From NCBI RefSeq assembly GCF_003330725.1, contig NZ_CP030840.1, positions 3,844,001 to 3,908,000 on the forward strand: DNA of 64,000 nucleotides. Reading direction: 5' to 3'. Origin of the DNA: Acidisarcina polymorpha (GTDB lineage: Bacteria; Acidobacteriota; Terriglobia; Terriglobales; Acidobacteriaceae). Of the stretch, positions 55,558 to 64,000 are shown one piece after another. How positions within the stretch are numbered: the stretch's first letter is position 1; each line of letters starts with the position of its first letter. The position numbers were made by a program, and so were the translations under genes. Below the pieces are notes generated by a model that ran no database searches, was not told the origin of the DNA, and saw only the letters and a list, made by a program, of their open reading frames with translations.

Positions 55558-56709
55558 ATGGCATCGACTGCCCGGTCAGGCAAAGGAAATCAATCAAAGA
55601 CTTTCGCCCTACACCAGACTCAAGAAGCCGGGACAGATTTGAGACCCATCTTTATCAATGGGCGTTTTGTGACGCAACGGGTAACGGGAACTCAGCGATA
55701 TGCTCACGAACTTCTGGATCAACTGGATGTTCTGCTGACCCGTTCCGCGTCGCCACCCTCCGTCACTATGCTGGTGCCAAGGTCCAATGGTCCTCTACCT
55801 AGTTATCGCAAGATCCGCTTGTCGCAGGTGGGACGATTTTCTGGCCAGTTGTGGGAGCAGTTCGAACTGCCTTTCTATGCCCGTGGAGGCATACTCGTCA
55901 CGCTCGTGGGCGGTTCTCCTGTTCTTCACCGGCGCAATATTCTAACGATTCATGATGCCGCCGTTTTTGCTTCCCCGCAAAGCTTTTCGCGTGGATTCCG
56001 TCTCTGGTATCAATTCCTTTATCGCCGAATGTGTCACAAGGCGTTGCAGGTATTGACTGTCTCGCACTTTTCCAAAGCGGAACTAATTAAACACTGCAAG
56101 GCCGATCCCGAAAAAATCACAGTGACTTACCTGGGTTCTGAGCATGCTTTGCGGCCCACACCCGAACCCGGTGTGCTCACCTCGAACCGGCTACGTCCTT
56201 TTAAGTACGTGTTAGCGGTGAGTTCAAGAAATCCCAGCAAGAACCTGCCTGGCCTGCTGGGCGCGCTTCCTTACCTTGCCGATACCGACTTCGATGTGGC
56301 AATCGCGGGGCAGAGCTATAAGAAGGTCTTTGGGGAATTGCGGATCTCCGGAGACAGGGTACGGGACCTGGGTTATGTGAACGAATCCGAGTTGCGCAGC
56401 CTTTATGAGCACGCCGCCTGTTTTGCCTTTCCGTCCTTTTACGAAGGGTTTGGTCTACCACCGCTGGAAGCTCTAGCCCTCGGCTGCCCGGCCGTGGTGG
56501 CCAATACCGGGTCCATGGCTGAGGTTTTCGGCCCGGTTGCGTTCCTGTGTGATCCCCATGACTCGTCCACGATAGCGGAGATGATCCGGCTGGCCAGCGA
56601 AACTCCCCAGGAGCAGCGGGAAGGTTACCGCGCATTCGCCAATGGATTTCGTTGGAGCGAATGTGCGACAATCACGTGGTCGGTGATCTTTCAGTATGCT
56701 CAAGATTGA
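55558..56709 (+). CDS. GT4-type (group 1) glycosyltransferase
   Basis: A 383-residue GT-B glycosyltransferase, the first gene of the polysaccharide locus. The N-terminal half has INGRFVTQRVTGTQRYAHELL, the acceptor-side GxGR-like opening of the family. The C-terminal half has VSSRNPSKNLPGLLGAL, and the donor-binding EGFGLPPLE in PSFYEGFGLPPLEALALG, i.e. E-x7-E. It probably adds a sugar to the lipid-linked repeat unit or primes its elongation. Substrate unknown. GGAAAGGG directly abuts ATG 55558, so a later start is possible. Confidence 0.88.
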   Translation: MASTARSGKGNQSKTFALHQTQEAGTDLRPIFINGRFVTQRVTGTQRYAHELLDQLDVLLTRSASPPSVTMLVPRSNGPLPSYRKIRLSQVGRFSGQLWEQFELPFYARGGILVTLVGGSPVLHRRNILTIHDAAVFASPQSFSRGFRLWYQFLYRRMCHKALQVLTVSHFSKAELIKHCKADPEKITVTYLGSEHALRPTPEPGVLTSNRLRPFKYVLAVSSRNPSKNLPGLLGALPYLADTDFDVAIAGQSYKKVFGELRISGDRVRDLGYVNESELRSLYEHAACFAFPSFYEGFGLPPLEALALGCPAVVANTGSMAEVFGPVAFLCDPHDSSTIAEMIRLASETPQEQREGYRAFANGFRWSECATITWSVIFQYAQD

Positions 56710-57208
56710 CCGCGCTTTGCTGAATACGGTCGACGCCACCCCAGATTGCTTCGTACCAGATTTTCCGTTAGTAGTGGTCTTTGAGGACGAAAGGGCCGGG
56801 CGTAACCCTGGATTTCCTTGTGCCCGCCAAGACTAGGGAATTTGTAGGCTGTTGAGAGCCGCGGTCAACCGTTTTCTAGAAGGTTACCTTACGGAAAATT
56901 AACGCCTTGCAGGCGAGATCGCTGAGCGCGACGACTCAGCGCCAGAATATAATTGGCTTGATTGAAATCACCTCCACGAGGTCGCTATTTCTCTATCTTC
57001 TCCGCGGGCATGCCCAGGCCTTACGAAGCGAGCGCCTATTGTATGCGGGGCGAGCAAAGCCATCTGAGTTCCTCCATATTGGCTTCCATGCGGCGGCCTA
57101 TTGATATTGTTGCCGTTTGGCCTCCTCGCTCTAGGGTTTTCTGATATGGTGAAAATGGGTACGTACGGCTAAATGCAGCATAGAATTCAATCAAGGGAGT
57201 GACAACCC
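56710..57208. other. Structured leader region upstream of the Wzc-like gene
   Basis: 499 bases without a supported gene. Two short hairpins are adjacent: CGCCT-TGC-AGGCG (56903-56915) and CGCTGAG-loop-CTCAGCG (56920-56941). A TATAAT hexamer (56948-56953) follows without an evident -35 box. These may be the terminator of the glycosyltransferase gene and the promoter of the kinase gene. Confidence 0.4.
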
Positions 57209-59458
57209 GTGAATACCGTCCCCGAAAAAGACTTGAATCTTCGCGACTTTCTGAAGGTGTTTGATCGCAGAAGGAGCCTGATATTCCGTATCGCTGCCGT
57301 GATCTTCGTAGTGGCTGTGTTGGCGTGTATTTTCATGACCAGAGAGTACACCGCGACTGGTGTCATTCAACTGGATAAGACTGCTTCAGACGGCATGGGT
57401 TTGGAGAATCTCATGGGCAGCGGGTCGGCTGGCGCTGTCGATGCCTTGACATTGAACATTGAGCTGGAGACGACCTCCGATATTTTGCAGTCCGAAGGTT
57501 TGGCGCTCAAGGTAATCAATGATCTCAACCTTGAGAACAATGAGGATTTCAAGCCCCACTTCAACCCGATTGGATGGGTGATGGGGCTGGTTTCGCCCGG
57601 CGGTCCTGCCGATCCGGCGAACGCTTCTTTGGAAAATTCCCCGGGGCGCCGCCGCCGTGTCCTTCGAGTGTGGGCGAAGTATCTGAAGGTCAAAGTCAAT
57701 GCCGGTACCCGGCTGATCGATGTTGGCTTCACCAACCGCGATCCGAAGGTCGCAGCGGCGGTTGTCAACCATCTCACCCAGGCGCTGATGGATTACGAGT
57801 TCCAGACTCGCGTTTCGGCGACCAATGCGGTCTCTCAGGGATTGGAAGGTCAGCTCGCCGGTCTGCGGAAACACAGCGAGGATTTGCAGGCGAAGGTGGT
57901 TGCTCTGCAGCAGACTTCCGGTCTGTTTGGCGTCACCGGAACTGATGCGCAGGGCAACAACACGGTCACCAGCCCGGCGTTGCAAAATCTGGATAAATCG
58001 ACAGCGCAGCTCTCTCAGGCCACAATGAACCGGGTGCTGAAGCAGGCAGTTTATGACGTCGTAAGAACTGGCGACCCGGAGGCGATTTCCCAATTGAGCG
58101 GCACTCAGATGAGCGCAGAGGGCGGCCAGGGCGTGATGAATTCGCTTAGCCTGATCCAAAGCCTCCGGCAGCAAGAGTCTAGCCTGCAAGGCCAGATCGA
58201 GCAGGAATCTACCAAGTTCGGGCCTGCTTATCCGCGGCTCATTCAGGACAAAGCTTCGCTGGCCGCCGTTCAGCAATCGCTCAAGGACGAAATTGCCCGA
58301 ATCGCGGGCCGGGCGAAGGCCGACTATGAAGTTGCGGTCCGGGCTGAAGAAGGTGCCAAGCAGGCCTACGATTCCGATCGAGGCGCGGCGGAGAAACTCA
58401 ACAGTCAGGGGGTTGAGTACCAGATCCTGTCGAAAGAGGCGGATCAAAGCCAGCAACTTTATCAGGACTTACTCAAGCGCTTGAAGGAAGCCGGGATTGT
58501 GCAGGGGCTGCGCTCCTCGGACCTCACGATCGTCGACACGGCCAGCCCTCCAGCAAAACCCAGCAAGCCGAATGTGCCGTTATATCTCGCGCTCGGGTTG
58601 GTAGGGGGATTTTTTCTGGGCGGCTGCGCGGCGCTTCTTATCGATGCGCTGGATGGCAGTATTCAAGGTACCGAAGACATCGAGGCCATGAATCTTCCTG
58701 TGCTCGGTCTCGTTCCTCAGATCAAGCTGGATGAGGCTCAACCGGGAAAGCTGCTGCTTGACTCAGAATATTCGGTGTACGGGGAGGCGGTACGGGGACT
58801 CCGCTCGACGCTGCTCGAATCCCACAGTGGCAAGCAGGCGCAGGTTCTCCTGGTGACCAGCAGCAGTCCCAGGGAAGGGAAGTCGGCACTCGCTCTGAAT
58901 CTGGCAGTCTCGCAGGCGCAATTCAAGAAGAAAGTCCTGCTTGTCGAAGCAGACATGCGGCGTCCGGTGTTGCGAAAGATCCTCGGCCTATCCGGGACGG
59001 AGGGGCTTAGCGACCTGCTGGGCAATCCTGAGGCGACGGTAGCGCCGCAGATCCTCCCCGACCACATGAATCTCCACTGCTTGCCGGCGGGGCCGATCCC
59101 CGCTCACCCGGCGGAGATGCTCGGCTCTGAACGGATGCAGTTTCTGATGCGCGAATGGCGGCGGGACTACGACTTTATCGTGCTCGATTGTCCGCCAGTA
59201 CTTCCCGTTACAGATGCGCAATATCTAGAGGGGATGGCCGACGCCACCTTCCTGGTGGCACGAGCAGGGTCCACATCGAAGATTGCTCTCCAGCGTGCCT
59301 ATCAGCTCTTATACCGGCATGTGAAGGACCCGCAGAATCCCAGGATCGGCGTGGTGCTTAACTTCATCTCGCTGCGCTCGGCTGCCTACTATGGATACTA
59401 TGGCTACCGCGGCGACCCAAAATACGAGTATGAAAAGGTCGGAACTTTGGATAAGTAG
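57209..59458 (+). CDS. Wzc-like chain-length determinant / tyrosine autokinase
   Basis: A 749-residue protein combining a Wzz-type membrane part with a cytoplasmic BY-kinase. Membrane segments are at about 29-48 (IAAVIFVVAVLACIFM) and 452-475 (LYLALGLVGGFFLGGCAALL), enclosing a long periplasmic coiled-coil region. The kinase has Walker A SSSPREGKSA (about 550-559), Walker A' LLVEADMRRP, Walker B FIVLDCPPVLPVTDA (about 655), and a C-terminal Tyr cluster SAAYYGYYGYRGDPKYEYE, the usual autophosphorylation site. It controls polymer length and export of the exopolysaccharide. GTG 57209 has AGGGAG 10 bases upstream. Confidence 0.94.
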   Translation: MNTVPEKDLNLRDFLKVFDRRRSLIFRIAAVIFVVAVLACIFMTREYTATGVIQLDKTASDGMGLENLMGSGSAGAVDALTLNIELETTSDILQSEGLALKVINDLNLENNEDFKPHFNPIGWVMGLVSPGGPADPANASLENSPGRRRRVLRVWAKYLKVKVNAGTRLIDVGFTNRDPKVAAAVVNHLTQALMDYEFQTRVSATNAVSQGLEGQLAGLRKHSEDLQAKVVALQQTSGLFGVTGTDAQGNNTVTSPALQNLDKSTAQLSQATMNRVLKQAVYDVVRTGDPEAISQLSGTQMSAEGGQGVMNSLSLIQSLRQQESSLQGQIEQESTKFGPAYPRLIQDKASLAAVQQSLKDEIARIAGRAKADYEVAVRAEEGAKQAYDSDRGAAEKLNSQGVEYQILSKEADQSQQLYQDLLKRLKEAGIVQGLRSSDLTIVDTASPPAKPSKPNVPLYLALGLVGGFFLGGCAALLIDALDGSIQGTEDIEAMNLPVLGLVPQIKLDEAQPGKLLLDSEYSVYGEAVRGLRSTLLESHSGKQAQVLLVTSSSPREGKSALALNLAVSQAQFKKKVLLVEADMRRPVLRKILGLSGTEGLSDLLGNPEATVAPQILPDHMNLHCLPAGPIPAHPAEMLGSERMQFLMREWRRDYDFIVLDCPPVLPVTDAQYLEGMADATFLVARAGSTSKIALQRAYQLLYRHVKDPQNPRIGVVLNFISLRSAAYYGYYGYRGDPKYEYEKVGTLDK

Positions 59459-59796
59459 GGCCGGCTTTCTCGAGTAGCCATAGCTTGAGTTGGGAGCTCC
59501 TCTTCCTATAGATTGCGGAGCTCCGCGCGACGTGGAAGACTGAATTCTTTGAACGGATCCAGGGTCACGATCAAGGTCAACCGTTCAAAGGTAGTTTGCT
59601 TGACCGTGATTGGCGCGACGTGTACCGTTGAAGAAGCTCAGTAAAACCCACGTTTTACATCAACGCTACGACTGAGCAAGCAGCCAGTTAGCCGCTCCTG
59701 TCTAGGAAGGCACGGATTCGCGAGCGGAACCACCGTTCGCTGTGCTTTAGATCAGCGTAGTCCACATTCTGCATGTCTCTTCGAGGAGAAATCTGA
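59459..59796. other. Gap between the Wzc-like gene and the rhamnose operon
   Basis: 338 bases without a supported gene. GGAGCTCC occurs at 59493-59500 and 59517-59524 and, being self-complementary, can form an 8-pair stem with a 16-base loop, a candidate terminator of the kinase gene. An imperfect inverted repeat around GGTCAA (near 59575) and TTGACC (near 59600) might bear the rfb promoter. Confidence 0.4.
59493..59524 (+). terminator. Possible terminator after the Wzc-like gene
   Basis: Two GGAGCTCC copies separated by 16 bases can pair as a hairpin 34 bases after the stop. No clear T run follows. Confidence 0.4.
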
Positions 59797-60885
59797 ATGC
59801 AAGACAGCTTTGTCTCGAAACAACCTATCCTGGTAACTGGCGGCGCAGGGTTCATAGGCTCCAACTTTGTCCTCGACTGGATACGCAAAGAGTCCGGCCC
59901 CGTCGTCACGCTCGATAAGCTGACTTATGCCGGTAACCTGGGAAATCTGGCAAGTCTCGAGAGTGAACCGCGTCACACCTTCATACGCGGAGACATTCGC
60001 GACGCCGACCTTGTTGCTTCCTTGCTGCAGCGTTACACGCCTCGAGCGGTAGTGCACTTCGCCGCTGAAAGCCACGTCGATCGCTCGATTACCGATCCAG
60101 GCGAGTTTGTGAGCACGAACGTAAATGGAACGCTAAACCTACTGCAGCAGAGCCGCACCTATTGGGAAACACTAAGTGGGGAAGAGCGGGAAGCGTTCAG
60201 GTTCCTTCATGTTTCCACCGACGAGGTCTATGGGACTCTCGGTCCGAACGACCCAGCTTTCACTGAGCAGACTCCCTATGCGCCCAACAGTCCTTATGCA
60301 GCGTCGAAAGCAGGATCGGACCACTTAGTCCGTGCTTATCATCACACCTACGGATTTCCGACTCTGACCACCAACTGCTCTAATAACTATGGGCCTTTCC
60401 AGTTTCCCGAGAAGCTGATCCCACTCGTCCTCTTGAAAGCACTGGATGGCGAGCCACTGCCAGTATATGGCGATGGACAAAATGTCCGCGACTGGCTCTA
60501 TGTGCTCGATCATTGCGAGGGGATACGCACTGTTCTCGAGAAGGGAAAGCTGGGAGAGACTTATAACATCGGTGGAAGCAATGAAAGAAAGAACATCGAT
60601 GTGGTCACGACAATTTGCGACATTCTCGACGAGTTACAGCCGAGCGCATCCATTGGTTCGCGGCGCAAGCTGATTACCTATGTCAAGGACCGGCCAGGCC
60701 ACGACCGGCGCTACGCTATCGACGCCACGAAGATTCGCCGGGAGATTGGTTGGACTCCGAAGACATCTTTCGAGCCCGGGATCCGCGCGACCGTCGAGTG
60801 GTATCTGGCAAACCTTGACTGGGTAAAAGATGTACGCTCCGGCGCCTATATGGATTGGCTGGAGTTGAACTACAAGGAGCGATAA
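59797..60885 (+). CDS. rfbB: dTDP-glucose 4,6-dehydratase
   Basis: A 362-residue short-chain dehydrogenase/reductase-type enzyme making dTDP-4-keto-6-deoxyglucose, second step of dTDP-L-rhamnose synthesis. NAD-binding GGAGFIGS (15-22), YxxxK catalytic pair in YAASK (Tyr167, Lys171), the substrate motifs STDEVYGTL and TTNCSNNYGPFQFPEKLIPL. GAGGAGA before ATG 59797. First gene of the rfbBACD operon; only 3 bases separate it from rfbA. Confidence 0.97.
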   Translation: MQDSFVSKQPILVTGGAGFIGSNFVLDWIRKESGPVVTLDKLTYAGNLGNLASLESEPRHTFIRGDIRDADLVASLLQRYTPRAVVHFAAESHVDRSITDPGEFVSTNVNGTLNLLQQSRTYWETLSGEEREAFRFLHVSTDEVYGTLGPNDPAFTEQTPYAPNSPYAASKAGSDHLVRAYHHTYGFPTLTTNCSNNYGPFQFPEKLIPLVLLKALDGEPLPVYGDGQNVRDWLYVLDHCEGIRTVLEKGKLGETYNIGGSNERKNIDVVTTICDILDELQPSASIGSRRKLITYVKDRPGHDRRYAIDATKIRREIGWTPKTSFEPGIRATVEWYLANLDWVKDVRSGAYMDWLELNYKER

Positions 60886-60888
60886 TCG

Positions 60889-61794
60889 ATGGCGCGAAAG
60901 GGCATTATCCTGGCCGGAGGCTCGGGCACGCGGCTGTATCCGCTGACCCATGCGGTCTCCAAGCAGCTGCTTCCGGTCTACGACAAGCCAATGATCTATT
61001 ATCCGCTCAGCACGCTGATGCTGGCCGGGATTCGTGATGTCTTGATCATCTCGACTCCTGAAGACACGCCTCGTTTTTCGGGGCTGCTCGGGGACGGCAG
61101 TAGGTGGGGATTAAACCTTCAGTATGCAGTTCAGCCAAGCCCGGATGGATTGGCGCAGGCATTTATCATCGGCGACAGCTTCATCGGGGATAGTGCGTGC
61201 TCGCTGGTGCTCGGCGACAACATCTTCTTTGGCTACAAGCTTTCCGATCAGCTCCAGCATGCTTCGGCTCAGTCCGACGGCGCTACGGTTTTCGCCTATC
61301 GCGTCAGCGATCCGGAGCGATATGGCGTAGTCGAGTTCGACCGCAGCGGCAAAGCGCTCAGCATCGAGGAGAAGCCGAAGCGTCCCAAGTCGTCCTTCGC
61401 GATTACCGGACTTTATTTCTACGACAATCAGGTGGTCGATATCGCCAAGGCGGTGAAGCCATCGCCGCGCGGAGAGCTCGAGATCACCGACGTGAATCAG
61501 ACCTACCTCGACCGCGGCTCTCTCGATGTTCAGCACATGGGACGAGGCACGGCTTGGCTCGATACTGGAACGCATGATTCACTCCTCGAAGCGGCCGTCT
61601 TTATTCAGACAATTGAGGGGCGGCAAGGCTTGAAAATTGCCTGTCCCGAAGAGATTGCCTACCGGATGAAGTTCATCACCGCCGAGGCGCTGGCTGAACT
61701 GGCCGCTCCGCTGCGCAAGAGTGGTTACGGCCACTACTTGCTGGCCTTGCTTGAAGAAGCGAAGGAATCACCGATACCGGGAGAGCAAGCATGA
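60889..61794 (+). CDS. rfbA: Glucose-1-phosphate thymidylyltransferase
   Basis: A 301-residue enzyme forming dTDP-glucose from glucose-1-phosphate and dTTP, the first step of dTDP-L-rhamnose synthesis. The nucleotide-binding motif is [13 protein letters not shown] (8-20), followed by [20 protein letters not shown]. Also visible are LGDNIFFG and [15 protein letters not shown] precedes ATG 60889. The stop overlaps rfbC by 4 bases (ATGA at 61791-61794). Confidence 0.97.
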   Translation: MARKGIILAGGSGTRLYPLTHAVSKQLLPVYDKPMIYYPLSTLMLAGIRDVLIISTPEDTPRFSGLLGDGSRWGLNLQYAVQPSPDGLAQAFIIGDSFIGDSACSLVLGDNIFFGYKLSDQLQHASAQSDGATVFAYRVSDPERYGVVEFDRSGKALSIEEKPKRPKSSFAITGLYFYDNQVVDIAKAVKPSPRGELEITDVNQTYLDRGSLDVQHMGRGTAWLDTGTHDSLLEAAVFIQTIEGRQGLKIACPEEIAYRMKFITAEALAELAAPLRKSGYGHYLLALLEEAKESPIPGEQA

Positions 61795-62336
61795 AGTTGA
61801 TTGAGACCCCCATCGTGGGGGCCGTAGTCCTGGAGATGCCCATCTTCCGCGATGACCGCGGGCAATTCCAGGAAACCTACAACGAGCGCCGCTTTCTGGA
61901 ACTGGGTCTACCCATCGACTGGAAGCAGGACAACCTTTCGATGTCGCGAAAGAATGTTGTGCGCGGCTTGCATTACCAGCTGATTCAGCCGCAGGGGAAA
62001 TTGGTTCGCGTGATCAGCGGAGCTGTTTTCGATGTGGCCGTGGACTTGCGCCGCCACTCGGCGACCTTCGGAAAGCACGTGTCGGTCGAGTTGAGCGCAG
62101 AGAACGGCTTAGCCTTCTACATCCCCGCCGGCTTTGCGCACGGGTTTACGGCGCTTACCGATGATGCCTGCTTCGCTTACAAGGTCACCGACTTTTATGA
62201 GCCTTCCGGCGACCGCACCTTGCTATGGAACGATCCCGAGTTGGGTATCGAGTGGCCGATCGACGCAGCCCAGGCAATCGTCTCTGCCAAGGACCAACTA
62301 GGAAAATCGTGGAAGGACGCCGAGGTCTTTCCATGA
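61791..62336 (+). CDS. rfbC: dTDP-4-dehydrorhamnose 3,5-epimerase
   Basis: A 181-residue cupin-type epimerase, third step of the dTDP-L-rhamnose pathway. The catalytic His is in RGLHYQ (His61); [18 protein letters not shown] and the later [12 protein letters not shown] are standard. It overlaps rfbA at its start and rfbD at its end (ATGA at 62333-62336), showing tight coupling. Confidence 0.97.
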   Translation: MKLIETPIVGAVVLEMPIFRDDRGQFQETYNERRFLELGLPIDWKQDNLSMSRKNVVRGLHYQLIQPQGKLVRVISGAVFDVAVDLRRHSATFGKHVSVELSAENGLAFYIPAGFAHGFTALTDDACFAYKVTDFYEPSGDRTLLWNDPELGIEWPIDAAQAIVSAKDQLGKSWKDAEVFP

Positions 62337-63268
62337 ACGGGGCCGGAAAGGAAAGGCGGGTCCTGCTGCTGGGCGCCAATGGTCAACTAGGTAGCGAATT
62401 CCGGACGCTCCTCCAGGATAAGTGCGAACTCCACGCGTTGACGCGGGCTGAAGCTGACCTCTCGAAGCCGGAGCAGTTGCGGAAGATTGTAGCGGACTTA
62501 GAGCCGAGCATCATCTTGAACGCGGCAGCCTACACTGCGGTCGACAAAGCGGAGTCCGAGCCTGAACTGGCGGAGCTGGTGAATACGAAGACGCCCGCCG
62601 TACTGGCGGCTGAGGCGGCTCGCTATGGCGGTCTCCTGGTGCACTATTCGACTGATTATGTCTTCGACGGCAGCAAGGCCTCGCCGTGGATCGAGGAAGA
62701 TGCGACCGGGCCGCTGAACGTTTATGGAAAGACGAAGCTGGCTGGGGAGCAGGTAATCGCCTCTCAGGGAGGAGCTTATTTAATCTTCCGGACCAGCTGG
62801 GTCTTCGCGCCTCACGGCAAGAATTTTCTATTGACGATCCTCCGTCTGGCTCGAGAGCGCGACCGGCTTACGATTGTGGCCGATCAGAAAGGCGCACCGA
62901 CTTCGGCGCTTGCCATTGCACGCGCAACAGCACAGGTTCTTGACAGGGTGAGCGGTCCAGAGGGCACAAACTCGCGTTCGCCCGATTGGTCGGGCATCTA
63001 CCATTTGACGTGTGCCGGTGAGACGACCTGGCATGGGTTCGCCGAGGCGATCGTCGAAGAGGCCGCTGACCTTCTCGACGGACGCCGCCCGGAGGTAGCG
63101 CCAATTCCCAGCTCTCAGTTCCCAACCCCGGCGCGCCGACCGGCGAATTCCGTCCTCGATAATGGAAAGCTGCGGCATCAATTCGGGGTCGCTCTTCCAC
63201 ACTGGCGCCAAGCACTCGTTGAAGCAATGGCGGGGCTGAGGTTTGGGCAGGAAGTAGCCAGGCCATGA
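62333..63268 (+). CDS. rfbD: dTDP-4-dehydrorhamnose reductase
   Basis: A 311-residue NADPH-dependent reductase completing dTDP-L-rhamnose synthesis. The cofactor motif is GANGQLGSE (14-22), AAYTAVDKAE follows, and the catalytic YxxxK is in YGKTK. ATG 62333 overlaps the rfbC stop; a longer in-frame reading from 62225 runs within rfbC. The complete B-A-C-D set shows the organism makes dTDP-L-rhamnose for its surface polymer. Confidence 0.95.
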   Translation: MNGAGKERRVLLLGANGQLGSEFRTLLQDKCELHALTRAEADLSKPEQLRKIVADLEPSIILNAAAYTAVDKAESEPELAELVNTKTPAVLAAEAARYGGLLVHYSTDYVFDGSKASPWIEEDATGPLNVYGKTKLAGEQVIASQGGAYLIFRTSWVFAPHGKNFLLTILRLARERDRLTIVADQKGAPTSALAIARATAQVLDRVSGPEGTNSRSPDWSGIYHLTCAGETTWHGFAEAIVEEAADLLDGRRPEVAPIPSSQFPTPARRPANSVLDNGKLRHQFGVALPHWRQALVEAMAGLRFGQEVARP

Positions 63269-63348
63269 TCGCAGCATCGAATGGTTGCGGTCGCCTGCAG
63301 ACCAAGTGTCTCTTGCTGGACGCATCAACGGATGGAGGCCTCTTCTAA

Positions 63349-64000
63349 ATGTCGCGTATCACAGACTTTGTGAAGAGGTTGAGGGAACACCAGCTCTCGC
63401 GGAATGCTTCCTGGATTTTGATCGGCCAGGGGGCGAATTTCCTGCTGCAGGCCATCTACTTCGTCTTCCTGGCTCGGCTGCTCGGGGTGACCGAGTATGG
63501 CATATTCGCCGGGGCCTTCGCACTGGTCAGCCTGGTGACCCCTTACAGTTCGCTGGGTGCGGGCATGTTGTTCATGCGCTACGTCAGCGCCGATCATACC
63601 AAGGCTGGCGTTTACTGGGGCAACGCCTTGCTTCTGACGTCGACGGTCAGTGTCCTGATGACGGTAGCTTTCTTCTTCGTGGGACCCCCGATCGCCCATA
63701 TCAACAGCCGGCTGATCTTTGTGGTTCTGGCAATCGCCAACTGCCTCTTCAGCCAGATCTCGGAGTTGGGCAGCCGGGTCTTTCAGACGTTTGAAAAGAT
63801 GCGCTATTCGGCCATGTTGAGTTTTGTGGCCAATCTGTCCAGGGTAGTGCTGCTGCTGTTGATGCGGCTCACGATGAAGCGTGCGACCGCGGTGCAGTGG
63901 TCGATCGGCGTCATGTTAGCCACTGGGGTTGGCGCGGTGCTTGCCATCTATTGGGTGCACAAAGAAGTCGGAAAGTCGGTGGTCGATACCGATCTGTTGC
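63349..64000 (+). CDS. Wzx-type polysaccharide flippase, N-terminal part (3' cut by window)
   Basis: The first about 217 residues of an oligosaccharide flippase (polysaccharide transport / MATE-like superfamily). It opens MSRITDFVKRLREH, then helices SWILIGQGANFLLQAIYFVFL, GIFAGAFALVSLVTP, ALLLTSTVSVLMTVAFFFVG and RLIFVVLAIANCLF, with the family feature LARLLGVTEYGIFAGA (about 43-58). The frame stays open to the window edge, so no stop is seen. GGAGG at 63334-63338 supports ATG 63349. It would move lipid-linked repeat units across the inner membrane for polymerisation. Confidence 0.9.
   Translation, partial: MSRITDFVKRLREHQLSRNASWILIGQGANFLLQAIYFVFLARLLGVTEYGIFAGAFALVSLVTPYSSLGAGMLFMRYVSADHTKAGVYWGNALLLTSTVSVLMTVAFFFVGPPIAHINSRLIFVVLAIANCLFSQISELGSRVFQTFEKMRYSAMLSFVANLSRVVLLLLMRLTMKRATAVQWSIGVMLATGVGAVLAIYWVHKEVGKSVVDTDLL

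Noticed and set aside
57386-58456. A 356-residue minus-strand frame within the Wzc-like gene
   Set aside because: Antisense shadow of a gene with Walker motifs and membrane segments.

Overview
The window looks like a chromosomal segment of an Acidobacteriota bacterium of the Acidobacteriaceae/Terriglobales type. This is inferred from gene content: tandem DUF1800/DUF1501 pairs, very large exported proteins combining beta-propeller, chitobiase C-terminal-like and lectin-like domains, an SBBP-repeat protein, a DUF4260 gene, and moderately GC-rich coding DNA with AT-rich gaps between the large exported genes. No 16S gene is present, so the placement is not proven.

Bases 1-30,000 are mostly core chromosome. 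They hold the end of a chemotaxis operon (cheB fragment, cheR, cheX-like), sucCD on the minus strand, trpD, a SIMPL-domain protein, a hexapeptide acyltransferase, an M28 peptidase, an M50 peptidase, trpS overlapping scpA, and an MFS exporter. Next come a secreted unknown, a methylmalonyl-CoA mutase catalytic subunit, two small unknowns, glgC, a mini-catalase, and a TetR-controlled ABC/membrane-fusion efflux operon. The permease of that operon carries an in-frame TGA where a Trp codon is expected. A TPR protein, tRNA-Ser(CGA), an SBBP/Ig/chitobiase-domain protein, proline dehydrogenase, a small Cys-rich protein and tRNA-Met(CAT) follow.

Bases 30,200-55,330 form a block of exported proteins and are the most unusual part. 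Three paralogs of about 1,155 residues (propeller, two chitobiase-like domains, two L-type-lectin-like domains) flank two tandem copies of a DUF1800-DUF1501 gene pair. Both DUF1800 proteins carry four Ig+TIG composite modules in an alternating A-B-A-B order. All three lectin-type genes share an identical 11-base leader element around their ribosome-binding site. A lone thioesterase-like hydrolase lies between the second pair and the third lectin gene. The long AT-rich gaps in this block are probably regulatory.

Bases 55,550-64,000 are an exopolysaccharide locus: a GT4-type glycosyltransferase, a Wzc-like chain-length/tyrosine kinase protein, the dTDP-L-rhamnose genes rfbB-rfbA-rfbC-rfbD in a tightly packed operon, and the start of a Wzx-type flippase cut by the window edge. 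One reading is that the exported lectin/DUF1800/DUF1501 block handles or binds the surface polymer made next door. That is inference from adjacency and domain content only.
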